Below are positions 15,358-21,997 of a DNA stretch of 24,259 nucleotides, piece after piece (position 1 is the first letter of the stretch; each line of letters opens with the position of its first letter). This DNA comes from Akkermansia sp. (GTDB lineage: Bacteria > Verrucomicrobiota > Verrucomicrobiia > Verrucomicrobiales > Akkermansiaceae): positions 1 to 24,259 of the forward strand of contig JAFNWZ010000446.1 of NCBI GenBank assembly GCA_017379255.1, in the 5' to 3' direction. The notes under the pieces are model-generated. The model had not been told where the DNA came from and ran no database searches. It was given only the letters and a program-made list of their open reading frames with translations. Both the position numbers and the translations under genes were made by a program.

Positions 15358-15651
15358 ATGGGACTTCTTCAGAATCTTGCCGCTGTCGCCATCCGCAATA
15401 AGGTAATGTCCAACCTGCGCGCCAACTGCCCGGAGGGCATCAAGACCGAACTCGAAACCCTGCTGGGGAACAAGGAGGCCGTAGCCGTCATCCAGAAGTT
15501 TGTGACCGATGCCATGAAAGGCGGCGGCAAAATCCAGGCGGAGGCTGTGACCACGCTGCCCTTCCCGGCAGAAATTCAGGAGCTGCTGGCCGCCACCCCC
15601 AAACTGGTGACCTACCTGGTGCTGGCTGCCCGCATGGCTGGCAAGAAATAA
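15358..15651 (+). CDS. Small helical protein of unknown function
   Basis: A 97-residue soluble, mainly helical protein (start MGLLQNLAAVAIRNK) with no signal peptide and no motif I recognise. The sequence is Ala- and Lys-rich, with two predicted helix pairs around residues 5-40 and 60-95 separated by a Gly-rich turn (MKGGGK). It is driven by a near-consensus promoter, suggesting constitutive, possibly strong expression. The membrane protein gene begins 18 bases after its stop, so the two probably form one transcript and may work together. No function is proposed. Confidence 0.75.
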   Translation: MGLLQNLAAVAIRNKVMSNLRANCPEGIKTELETLLGNKEAVAVIQKFVTDAMKGGGKIQAEAVTTLPFPAEIQELLAATPKLVTYLVLAARMAGKK

Positions 15652-15669
15652 ACGCACGCCCCCGCCGCC

Positions 15670-16704
15670 ATGAACACCTCTTCTCATCCCCTGCCGTTTG
15701 AACTGAAAGCCGGGGAAGAACTGCTCTGGAGCGTAGACAAGCAACCGCATTTGAGCACCCACATGGGGCTCATGTGGGGTGCAGGCGTCCTGCTGCTGGT
15801 GCTGGCTGGCGTCTGCGCCGCCATGGATATTGCCGGCAATGCCGATGGGCTGCTGTACCTGGCAGCGCTGCTGGTGGTGCTGGCCATCCTCGCAGCGGGC
15901 ACAGCCGTGCATGAACGCAGCAGCGACCGCCGCATTGCCTATGCGCTGAGCAACCGCCGGGCCTTCATCATCGAACGCCCGGCCAAGCCAGATGGCAAGC
16001 CGGTGGTTTTCTCCTTTGCCGTGCGCCCGCAGATGATATTCAAGTACCTGCGCCGTAGCAACGGGCACATGGATTACTACCTGGGCGAAGAAAAGCAGCA
16101 CAAGGCTACCCACCGCCGCGGCTTCATCAACCTGGCGCCGGAGCAAGATCCCGCCTGCTTCTTCGAGCAGCTGGGCATCACCCTGCCCGCCAAGGGAGAG
16201 AAGCGCAAACCCACCGTCTACGAACGCCCGGAAGCACTGCGCAAGGGGGAAATGTGGGGCAAGTGCTTTGCTCTGCTGATATTTGCAGCAGGCTTATTCC
16301 TCTGTTTCGATGATATTTACCTGTACCTGGCAGGCCAGGAGACCACCGCAACCATCGTGGGCTATGAGGAAGGCACAGAGAAACGCGGCCGCCGTAGCCG
16401 CCGGGAGGTGACCGTGTTCTACCCGGTGGTGCATTTCTCCACCAGCGAGGGGGAAACCGGCCTGGCAGTGAGCCGCCATGGCTACGACAAAGCGCCCGCA
16501 CATGCCCCCGGCACGCAGATTCCCGTGCTCTACGATACCGCCGCGCCGGAAAATGTCACCATCAAGGACGATTCCATCCTCATGACGCCGGGCATCATGG
16601 CCTTTGGTTTCCTGTGGGTTGGCTGGTCGCTGTGGAAGCAGTGGCGCGCCCGCCGGAACCTCACCAGGCAGCCATACGTTCTGGTGGATGTGGGCGCCGC
16701 GTGA
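15670..16704 (+). CDS. Membrane protein with DUF3592-like domain
   Basis: A 344-residue protein with two hydrophobic hairpin segments near the N-terminus (about 32-53 and 62-80), then a cytoplasmic region of about 110 residues that starts RRIAYALSNRRAFIIE, reminiscent of bacterial PH-like membrane domains. After a third membrane segment (about 193-212) comes a DUF3592-type strand pattern: TATIVGYEEG, VTVFYPVVHFSTSEGE, and a late IPVLYDTAAPENVTI. A fourth membrane segment (about 306-322) ends the protein. DUF3592 domains are found in many bacterial membrane proteins without a settled function. It is probably co-transcribed with the small gene at 15358. A GC-rich hairpin follows the stop. Confidence 0.7.
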   Translation: MNTSSHPLPFELKAGEELLWSVDKQPHLSTHMGLMWGAGVLLLVLAGVCAAMDIAGNADGLLYLAALLVVLAILAAGTAVHERSSDRRIAYALSNRRAFIIERPAKPDGKPVVFSFAVRPQMIFKYLRRSNGHMDYYLGEEKQHKATHRRGFINLAPEQDPACFFEQLGITLPAKGEKRKPTVYERPEALRKGEMWGKCFALLIFAAGLFLCFDDIYLYLAGQETTATIVGYEEGTEKRGRRSRREVTVFYPVVHFSTSEGETGLAVSRHGYDKAPAHAPGTQIPVLYDTAAPENVTIKDDSILMTPGIMAFGFLWVGWSLWKQWRARRNLTRQPYVLVDVGAA

Positions 16705-16723
16705 TACCAGGCCCGTCTTCCCT

Positions 16724-16751
16724 CGCCGCGCTGCCTCTGGCAAGCGCGGCG
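16724..16751 (+). terminator. GC-rich hairpin after the membrane protein gene
   Basis: CGCCGCGCT (16724-16732) pairs perfectly with AGCGCGGCG (16743-16751), with an inner GCC/GGC extension. The stem is very stable, but no T-run follows, so it may act as an RNA 3' end stabiliser or a Rho-assisted terminator instead of a classic intrinsic one. Confidence 0.5.
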
Positions 16752-16801
16752 AACTTGTCTCTATCCATTGAGAATTCAGCGTTAAAATTCTAAAATTTGC
16801 A

Positions 16802-16830
16802 TTGACAATGAAGGGGATTGGGGGTATTCT
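16802..16830 (+). promoter_or_regulatory. Promoter of the rpsB-tsf operon
   Basis: TTGACA (16802-16807), 17 bases, then TATTCT (16825-16830). The expected start near 16837 gives a leader of about 108 bases before rpsB. Confidence 0.8.
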
Positions 16831-16836
16831 CAGCGT

Positions 16837-16944
16837 CCCCGCTGATGCTGCAATACCAACAACGGAGGGCTGGGGGCTAAGCGCAGCACCTTCCAAAACC
16901 CGTGCATCCTGCCGCAAGGTTGCACACAACATATACAAAATACA
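16837..16944 (+). promoter_or_regulatory. Structured rpsB leader, possible S2 autoregulatory site
   Basis: The untranslated leader holds a hairpin GTGCA-T-CCT with AGG-T-TGCAC (16902-16925) separated by a six-base loop, close before the start codon. A longer-range pairing TGCTGC/GCAGCA is also possible further upstream. In E. coli the rpsB leader mediates feedback by S2. Similar control here is inferred; the sequence shows only the structure. Confidence 0.35.
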
Positions 16945-17628
16945 ATGATTAACGAACTCGTTACGAAGATGGTGGAAGCCGGTGTTCACTTTGGTCACCA
17001 GACCCGCAAGTGGCATCCGAACATGAAGAAGTACATTCTCACCCAGAAGAATGGCATCCACATCATCAACCTGGAAGAGACCGAGAAGTGCCTCGACAAG
17101 GCCAGCTCCTTCGTGGGTGAACTCGCCGCCAAGAACAAGAAGATTCTGTTCGTGGGTTGCAAGCGCCAGGCTCAGGAAGCCGTGAAGGAAGCCGCTGAGG
17201 CTACCGGCCAGTACTACGTGAACTTCCGCTGGCTTGGCGGTATGCTCACCAACATGGCCACCATCAAGAAGAGCATCGCTCGTCTTGACTACCTCGAGAA
17301 CCTCGACAAGCAGCCCGAGTACAAGAGCATGTCCAAGAAGGAGCTCGCCGCTCTGGCCCGTGAGCGCGAGAAGCTGCAGCGCAACCTGCAGGGTATCCGC
17401 AACATGGGTGGCGCTCCCGACGTGATGATTGCCATCGGCGCTGACCACGAAGACATCGCTATCCGCGAGGCCCACATCCTGGGCATTCCCGTGATCGTGC
17501 TGACCGACACGAACGCCGACCCCGAGACCGTGGATTTCCCCATCCCCGGCAACGACGACGCCGTGCGCTCCATCCGTCTGATCCTCTCCGTGCTCGTAGA
17601 GGCTATCAACAAGAACAAGCCCGCCTAA
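16945..17628 (+). CDS. rpsB: 30S ribosomal protein S2 (uS2)
   Basis: A 227-residue protein starting MINELVTKMVEAGVHFGHQTRKWHP, containing the S2 signatures VHFGHQTRKWHPNMKKYI near the start and FRWLGGMLTNMATI (about 92-105). It ends with the DTNADPETVDFPIPGNDDA block (about 190-209) and a short C-terminal tail. S2 joins the small subunit late and binds at the head-body junction together with S1. It is slightly shorter than the E. coli protein. It is the first gene of the operon with tsf, which follows after 25 bases. The start has no Shine-Dalgarno; the upstream AT-rich stretch could be bound by S1. Confidence 0.98.
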   Translation: MINELVTKMVEAGVHFGHQTRKWHPNMKKYILTQKNGIHIINLEETEKCLDKASSFVGELAAKNKKILFVGCKRQAQEAVKEAAEATGQYYVNFRWLGGMLTNMATIKKSIARLDYLENLDKQPEYKSMSKKELAALAREREKLQRNLQGIRNMGGAPDVMIAIGADHEDIAIREAHILGIPVIVLTDTNADPETVDFPIPGNDDAVRSIRLILSVLVEAINKNKPA

Positions 17629-17653
17629 ATCCTAACCCCTTTATTCCAAGACA

Positions 17654-18520
17654 ATGGCTGATATCACACCCGCAATGGTGAAAGAGCTGCGCGTCAAGAC
17701 CGACGCCGGCATGATGGACTGCAAGAAGGCCCTCATGGAGTGCGACGGCAACATGGACGAAGCCGTGAAGTACCTCCGCGAGAAGGGCATTGCCAAGGCC
17801 GCCAAGAAGGCCGACCGCGAAGCCAAGGAAGGTATCGTGACCACCGTGGTTGAAGGCAAGGATGGCATCATCCTCGAAATCAACTGCGAGACTGACTTCT
17901 GCTCCAAGGGCGAGAAGTTCCAGTCCCTGGTGGCCAAGGTTGCCGCCACGCTGAAGGCCTCCACCGCCGCTACGCTGGCTGAGGCTCTGGAAGTGGCCAT
18001 GGAAGGCACCACCGTGGAGAAGTACATTGCTGAGCAGTGCGCCGCCATCGGTGAGAACATGAAGCTGCGCAAGTTCGGCCGCTACACGCTGGCCGGCGAG
18101 GGCACCGTGACCTCCTACATCCACATGGGTGGCAAGGTGGGCGTGCTCCTGCAGGTGGAAACCGGCAAGGCTGAGACCGCCGCTGCCGAGGCTTTCGCCA
18201 CCCTTTGCAAGGACATCACCCTGCACATCGCCGCCTGCGCTCCCAAGAGCGTGGACTCCTCCTCCCTGGACCCCGCCTTCGTGGCCGAGGAACAGGAAAT
18301 CGCCAAGGCCCAGCTCATCGCTGAAGGCAAGCCCGAGCACCTGCTGGAGAAGATTCTTCCCGGCAAGCTCAAGGCTCTCTACAAGCAGAGCTGCCTCATG
18401 AGCCAGGAATTCGTGAAGGACCCCTCCATGTCCGTTGAGGCCCTCGTGGCCGCCACTGGCAAAGCTCTGGGCGACACCATCACCGTGAAGGCTTTCGAGC
18501 GCTTCCAGCTCGGCGCCTAA
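17654..18520 (+). CDS. tsf: Elongation factor Ts
   Basis: A 288-residue guanine nucleotide exchange factor for EF-Tu. The N-terminal UBA-like domain carries ELRVKTDAGMMDCKKAL (about 11-27) and a CDGNMDEAVKYLREKG segment. The core contains the ETDF signature (about 79-83), which contacts EF-Tu, and a HIAA block near 190. It lies 25 bases after rpsB, the conserved bacterial order, and is followed by a strong terminator. Nothing unusual is seen in the sequence. Confidence 0.97.
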   Translation: MADITPAMVKELRVKTDAGMMDCKKALMECDGNMDEAVKYLREKGIAKAAKKADREAKEGIVTTVVEGKDGIILEINCETDFCSKGEKFQSLVAKVAATLKASTAATLAEALEVAMEGTTVEKYIAEQCAAIGENMKLRKFGRYTLAGEGTVTSYIHMGGKVGVLLQVETGKAETAAAEAFATLCKDITLHIAACAPKSVDSSSLDPAFVAEEQEIAKAQLIAEGKPEHLLEKILPGKLKALYKQSCLMSQEFVKDPSMSVEALVAATGKALGDTITVKAFERFQLGA

Positions 18521-18542
18521 GTCCTGGTTTTCACAACTCAAG

Positions 18543-18578
18543 GAAAAATCCCCGTTCCGCAAGGAATGGGGATTTTTC
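18543..18578 (+). terminator. Rho-independent terminator of the rpsB-tsf operon
   Basis: A 10-bp arm AAAAATCCCC (18544-18553) pairs with GGGGATTTTT (18568-18577), extended inward by TTCC/GGAA around a GCAA tetraloop. The A-rich and T-rich ends allow it to act on both strands, useful before the convergent rlpA-like gene. Confidence 0.9.
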
Positions 18579-18597
18579 TTCGTCCGACCAGCGGGAG

Positions 18598-18823
18598 GAT
18601 ATCGTCTCCCCCTAAGGGGAGATATCGTCCCCGTCAGGGGATATCGTCCGGAAAGCCGGATATCGTTTCCTTGTTAGCAAAAGCCAGATTTTTCCCGATG
18701 ATTGGGAAATAAATAATCATGGCTGCAAATGGTTAACGATATCCTGCCGTTCCGGCAGGACGATATCTGCTTCGCAGACGATATCGCGGCTACGCCGCGA
18801 CGATATCCTCACTGCGTTCGGAC
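18598..18823. repeat. GATATCGT-punctuated hairpin array, inverted halves
   Basis: Eight copies of one octamer. GATATCGT occurs at 18598, 18621, 18640 and 18659 on the + strand. Its reverse, ACGATATC, occurs at 18736, 18760, 18778 and 18800. Between neighbouring copies are six short hairpins with different stems: CTCCCC/GGGGAG, CCCC/GGGG, CCGG/CCGG on the left with four-base loops, and CTGCCG/CGGCAG, TCTGC/GCAGA, CGCGGC/GCCGCG on the right with three-base loops. The middle (18667-18735) holds an imperfect palindrome with AGCCA and TGGCT arms. The right end touches the stop codon of the rlpA-like gene. There is no reading frame. The arrangement does not fit CRISPR, ordinary tandem repeats, or any REP type I know. 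Confidence 0.9.
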
Positions 18824-19303
18824 TTACGGGTAACGCCGCCACTTGCCATCGCCCACGGAGATGACTTCCACGGTCACCGTATCAAGCCCGCGCTCATAAA
18901 AGCCAAGCTCCTTGGCCACCTTGGTACCCACATCAATGAGGCGGCCGCGAATGTATGGCCCGCGGTCTGCCACGCGGACGATACAGCTCTTCCCGGTGCG
19001 GTGGCAGGTGACGCGCACCGTGCAGGGCAGCGGCAGCGTGCGGTGCGCGGCATAGCGCTTGTGGCGGTATAGTTTCTGTCCAATGGCGCCGATATCGCCA
19101 TCGGCCTCATAATGGGAGGCAATGCCCGTGGCCTTGTAGTGCAGCGCGCTCTCCACGCTCATGGGCACAAAGCGCGTCCCCTTCACCGTATACGGGGCCT
19201 TCTTATACCCCTTGTACTCCGGCCAGCCCGGGTGCAGCACCTGCTGGCAACCCACCAGCAGCAGCATGCCTACTGCCGCCAAACAAGATAAAAAACGTAC
19301 CAT
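18824..19303 (-). CDS. RlpA-like septal lipoprotein (double-psi beta-barrel)
   Basis: A 159-residue lipoprotein: a short signal peptide with lipobox LLVGC (C19) and then a double-psi beta-barrel. GIASHYEADG (60-69), AAHRTLPLPCTVRVTC (85-100) and VRVADRGPYIRGRLIDVGTKVA (from 109) follow the RlpA pattern, including the conserved D113 of the DRGPY block, which is part of the catalytic centre in lytic transglycosylases of this family. It is shorter than E. coli RlpA and lacks a SPOR domain. It likely cleaves or binds denuded peptidoglycan strands at the outer membrane. Two extra cysteines (C94, C100) next to C107 could form a disulfide. The repeat array begins right after its stop codon. RlpA-like is the limit of the call. 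Confidence 0.82.
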   Translation of the reverse strand: MVRFLSCLAAVGMLLLVGCQQVLHPGWPEYKGYKKAPYTVKGTRFVPMSVESALHYKATGIASHYEADGDIGAIGQKLYRHKRYAAHRTLPLPCTVRVTCHRTGKSCIVRVADRGPYIRGRLIDVGTKVAKELGFYERGLDTVTVEVISVGDGKWRRYP

Positions 19304-19397
19304 GCTGCCAATCTAGCACAAATTCCCTGCCCCCGCCAGTCATTTCTGCATCCTACCCCGCATGGGGCTGGCTTTCAGCTGGCAGCAGTGGGAATTC

Positions 19398-21878
19398 TCA
19401 GCGGAAGATGATTTCGTTCAGCCGCGCTCCGGCCTCCTTTTTAACGGAAATTTCGATGGTGCGGGTTCCCTTGGGCAGGGAGTGGTAAAGCACGCCGCCG
19501 GAGCGTCTTTCCGATTTTCCGGGGGAGATATCGGCCTCCGCCGTTCCCACGAGAATCACCTGCCTTGTCGAGGTGGAAGGAACCCCCAGATTAAAGCGGA
19601 GGGCGCTGTGGCTGCAATCCACGGAGGTGGACAGGTCGGCATCCGTCAGCCAGCGGGCATCCAGCCATTCACCCGGAGGCGGCAGCAGCAGCTTGAAATC
19701 CTTTATCTTCACCTGCTGGGGCGTGCGGGAGGTGTTGGTGAGCACCAGCTTACGCACACCACCCTTCAGCGCAGCGCCGCCGAGGTGCAGGGCCGTGCCG
19801 CGCTGCTCTGCCTTTGGCTGGCTCTTCCGGCCATTGGTGGACTGCAGCTCCACGCGGCCCCAGGTACCGATGCTCTCGTTTTCCAGGTCAACAATGGCTT
19901 CCTGCGCCGGCGCACCGGCGGGGATACTCAGTTCAATGCTGGCACCACCGGGCAGGTTGTGAAACTCCATGATGCGGTTGATGCTGATTTCTCCCTCCGT
20001 GTCATTCACGGTAAGCTTCACCCCGCGGATACCCCAGGCTGCGGAGGGAATGACGGATGATGCCTTGCCAGTCTTGACTTTGGCCATGTCCTTGTAGAGC
20101 GCCTGGTTCTGGCGGCGGAGCGCCGCTTCAATCAATGGCATGATGTGTTCAGTACCCACCGTTACGCCCTGAACCGTAGTCACGCCGCTGCCATCCCACT
20201 GCGGGCGCGTCGTCTTCTTCATCTCAGCCAGGGTATTGGTGGCTTTCAGGAAGGCCAGCAGGGGCTTTTTCTCCTTGGCAGAGCAGGAACCCAGCAGGCG
20301 GTCGCCGGCATCCCCCAGCATCTCGAATTGCCAGAACCAGGGCTGAATTTCCTTTGCCAGCGCCCCGGCAGAGCCCCCGGCCTTGCGCAGTTTCTTACCA
20401 GCCTTGCGGATATCCTTGAACACCTTGCGCATGGCCTGCAGGGCGTCTTCCGAGGGAGTGCCGTTCTCCATCTGCTGGCGCAGGGCCTTGAGCTGCGGCG
20501 CCAGAGTGGCAGATTCCTCGCGGTAGTATTCATGCACATTGGGCAGCAGGTAGCTGTTGTGGTCGCAGAACAACTGCATTTCCTCCTTATATTCCGGGTA
20601 CAGGCGCGCAATGCCAGCCCGCCAGGTGCTGTGGGAATCGAAGCCGGATATATTCCAGGTGTAATCCGCCACGCCGAAAAGCCCCACCTTGCCGGCCTCT
20701 GCGTGTTCCATGGGATTGGCCACAAACCCGCTCATCTGCTTCTTCATCTCCTCCTCTGTGCCCAGCCCGTAGGTGCGGCCCATGGAGAGGCGGTCGCGGC
20801 GGAAGTCATTGCACGGCCAGTTCCACCACACAAAAGTGGGGGATTTGAGGAAGCGGTTCACCCATTTCTGGCCGTCCAGCTTGATATCGTGCACCACGGT
20901 GTTGCCCGTCCACATCATGAAGATGTCCTTCGGCAGCCCGTTGCCCATTTCGGTGAGGACTCCCTCGTTGGTCCAGCCGCGGTTGTAGCCCGTGGGGCAC
21001 ATGATGAGCTCCTGGTTTGCATCCGGGTGCTTGCGGATGAAGTTCTGCTGGATGTAGTTGCAAAGCTGAATCTGGCGGGAAGGCTTGCCGATTTCCCCAT
21101 TCGAATCATCCACGAATACGCCAAAGTCGCGCACGCCGAGTTCATAGAGCTGCTGCAGCTTGGCGCAGAGACGGTCCATGTGCGGCCTGCCGTCCTGGTT
21201 ATACCAGTCAATGGTGTTGGCGGGGTGAATTGCCCAGAAGAAGCGGACATGGTTCCTGCGGGCATGCGCCACCACCTTCTTCAGCTCAGCAGCCTTATCT
21301 TCCGGGTAGAGCTCGTAGCACCCGGCGCCGTGGTGGTACGGGTCATCCTTGGGGGCGTAAATGTAGGTATTGAGCTTATTTCTCCCGTAGAAATCCAGCT
21401 GCGCCAGTCTGGCCTCTGTGCTCCAGGGAATGCCGTAGTAGCCCTCCACCACCCCGCGGTAGGGTAAATCAGGCCAGTCAATCACAGTACCCGCGGGCAA
21501 TTTGCCCTTTCTGGCCACTTCTTCCAGCGAATCAGAAGGGAACGGGTCCTTGTGGGCATCCAGGGCGCCCTCCGCACCACGCAGAAGCTGGCAGATAGTC
21601 TGCCTGGCATAAAAGACGCCCGCATCGTCATTGGCATAAACGGTGAGCTTGCCGTCCGCAATCGAGATGGCGTAGCCTTCCTTCACCTCCGGGAGCTTGC
21701 TCCACAACCCGCCACGGGACGTCCTGCCCCTCTTGCGCACGCTCACTTCCTTGACGGTGGTCCATTTGGAGCTCAGCTCCATGTGCTGGGGACGCGGGTA
21801 GACCCGTGATTCCGCCGCAGAACAATGCAGCGATGAGACGAATGCCAGAACAAGAGTCAGCAGAAAGGCCTTAATCAT
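19398..21878 (-). CDS. Secreted GH84 beta-N-acetylhexosaminidase (NagJ / BtGH84-like)
   Basis: An 826-residue exported enzyme with a signal peptide (cleavage near residue 21). Residues 22-130 form the N-terminal alpha/beta domain common to GH84 and GH20. The TIM-barrel that follows starts LPYRGVVEGYYGIPWS (138-153), and KLNTYIYAPKDDPYH (168-182) includes K177. The catalytic aspartate pair lies in FGVFVDDSNGE as D257 and D258. The C-terminal half is helical and beta-rich, ending in a carbohydrate-binding-like sandwich. GH84 enzymes cleave terminal beta-linked GlcNAc using the substrate N-acetyl group. In a gut mucin degrader the substrates would be host glycans; that is inferred. It has its own promoter-like sequence upstream. 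Confidence 0.93.
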   Translation of the reverse strand: MIKAFLLTLVLAFVSSLHCSAAESRVYPRPQHMELSSKWTTVKEVSVRKRGRTSRGGLWSKLPEVKEGYAISIADGKLTVYANDDAGVFYARQTICQLLRGAEGALDAHKDPFPSDSLEEVARKGKLPAGTVIDWPDLPYRGVVEGYYGIPWSTEARLAQLDFYGRNKLNTYIYAPKDDPYHHGAGCYELYPEDKAAELKKVVAHARRNHVRFFWAIHPANTIDWYNQDGRPHMDRLCAKLQQLYELGVRDFGVFVDDSNGEIGKPSRQIQLCNYIQQNFIRKHPDANQELIMCPTGYNRGWTNEGVLTEMGNGLPKDIFMMWTGNTVVHDIKLDGQKWVNRFLKSPTFVWWNWPCNDFRRDRLSMGRTYGLGTEEEMKKQMSGFVANPMEHAEAGKVGLFGVADYTWNISGFDSHSTWRAGIARLYPEYKEEMQLFCDHNSYLLPNVHEYYREESATLAPQLKALRQQMENGTPSEDALQAMRKVFKDIRKAGKKLRKAGGSAGALAKEIQPWFWQFEMLGDAGDRLLGSCSAKEKKPLLAFLKATNTLAEMKKTTRPQWDGSGVTTVQGVTVGTEHIMPLIEAALRRQNQALYKDMAKVKTGKASSVIPSAAWGIRGVKLTVNDTEGEISINRIMEFHNLPGGASIELSIPAGAPAQEAIVDLENESIGTWGRVELQSTNGRKSQPKAEQRGTALHLGGAALKGGVRKLVLTNTSRTPQQVKIKDFKLLLPPPGEWLDARWLTDADLSTSVDCSHSALRFNLGVPSTSTRQVILVGTAEADISPGKSERRSGGVLYHSLPKGTRTIEISVKKEAGARLNEIIFR

Positions 21879-21899
21879 AGAAAGAGAATATATTCAGGC

Positions 21900-21927
21900 A
21901 TTCTACCATACCAGGACACGCAGGCAA
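21900..21927 (-). promoter_or_regulatory. Promoter-like sequence of the GH84 gene
   Basis: On the minus strand TTGCCT (21922-21927), 16 bases and TAGAAT (21900-21905) precede the ATG (21878). The -35 box sits in one arm of the hairpin at 21917-21963. Confidence 0.45.
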
Positions 21928-21963
21928 GGATAAATCGTTGCAGTATCATCCCTGCCCTGCGTG
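21917..21963. other. Long stem-loop between the A2M and GH84 genes
   Basis: CACGCAGG (21917-21924) pairs with CCTGCGTG (21956-21963). The stem extends imperfectly inward for about five more bases before the loop. No T-run follows on either strand, so it is a structure between two co-directional genes and not a clear terminator; it may protect the end of the upstream mRNA. Confidence 0.5.
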
Positions 21964-21984
21964 TGCCGCTGCGGCGGCGTTCCT

Positions 21985-21994
21985 GATATCGTCC
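21985..21994. repeat. Single dispersed copy of the GATATCGT motif
   Basis: GATATCGTCC lies three bases downstream of the A2M stop codon. It shares its ten bases with one unit of the array at 18598-18823 (reverse complement GGACGATATC at 18758-18767). A small hairpin GCCGC/GCGGC (21966-21979) lies nearby, like the stems of the array. Confidence 0.5.
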
Positions 21995-21997
21995 CGT

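Noticed and set aside
18598..18823. CRISPR array
   Set aside because: The repeated unit is only eight bases, it changes orientation halfway, and the intervening sequences are themselves palindromes of 10-16 bases, unlike CRISPR spacers. No cas genes are nearby.
20145..21467. Open frame of 440 codons on the plus strand opposite the GH84 gene
   Set aside because: It is an antisense shadow: the composition is biased, there is no family resemblance, and the GH84 catalytic motifs lie on the other strand.
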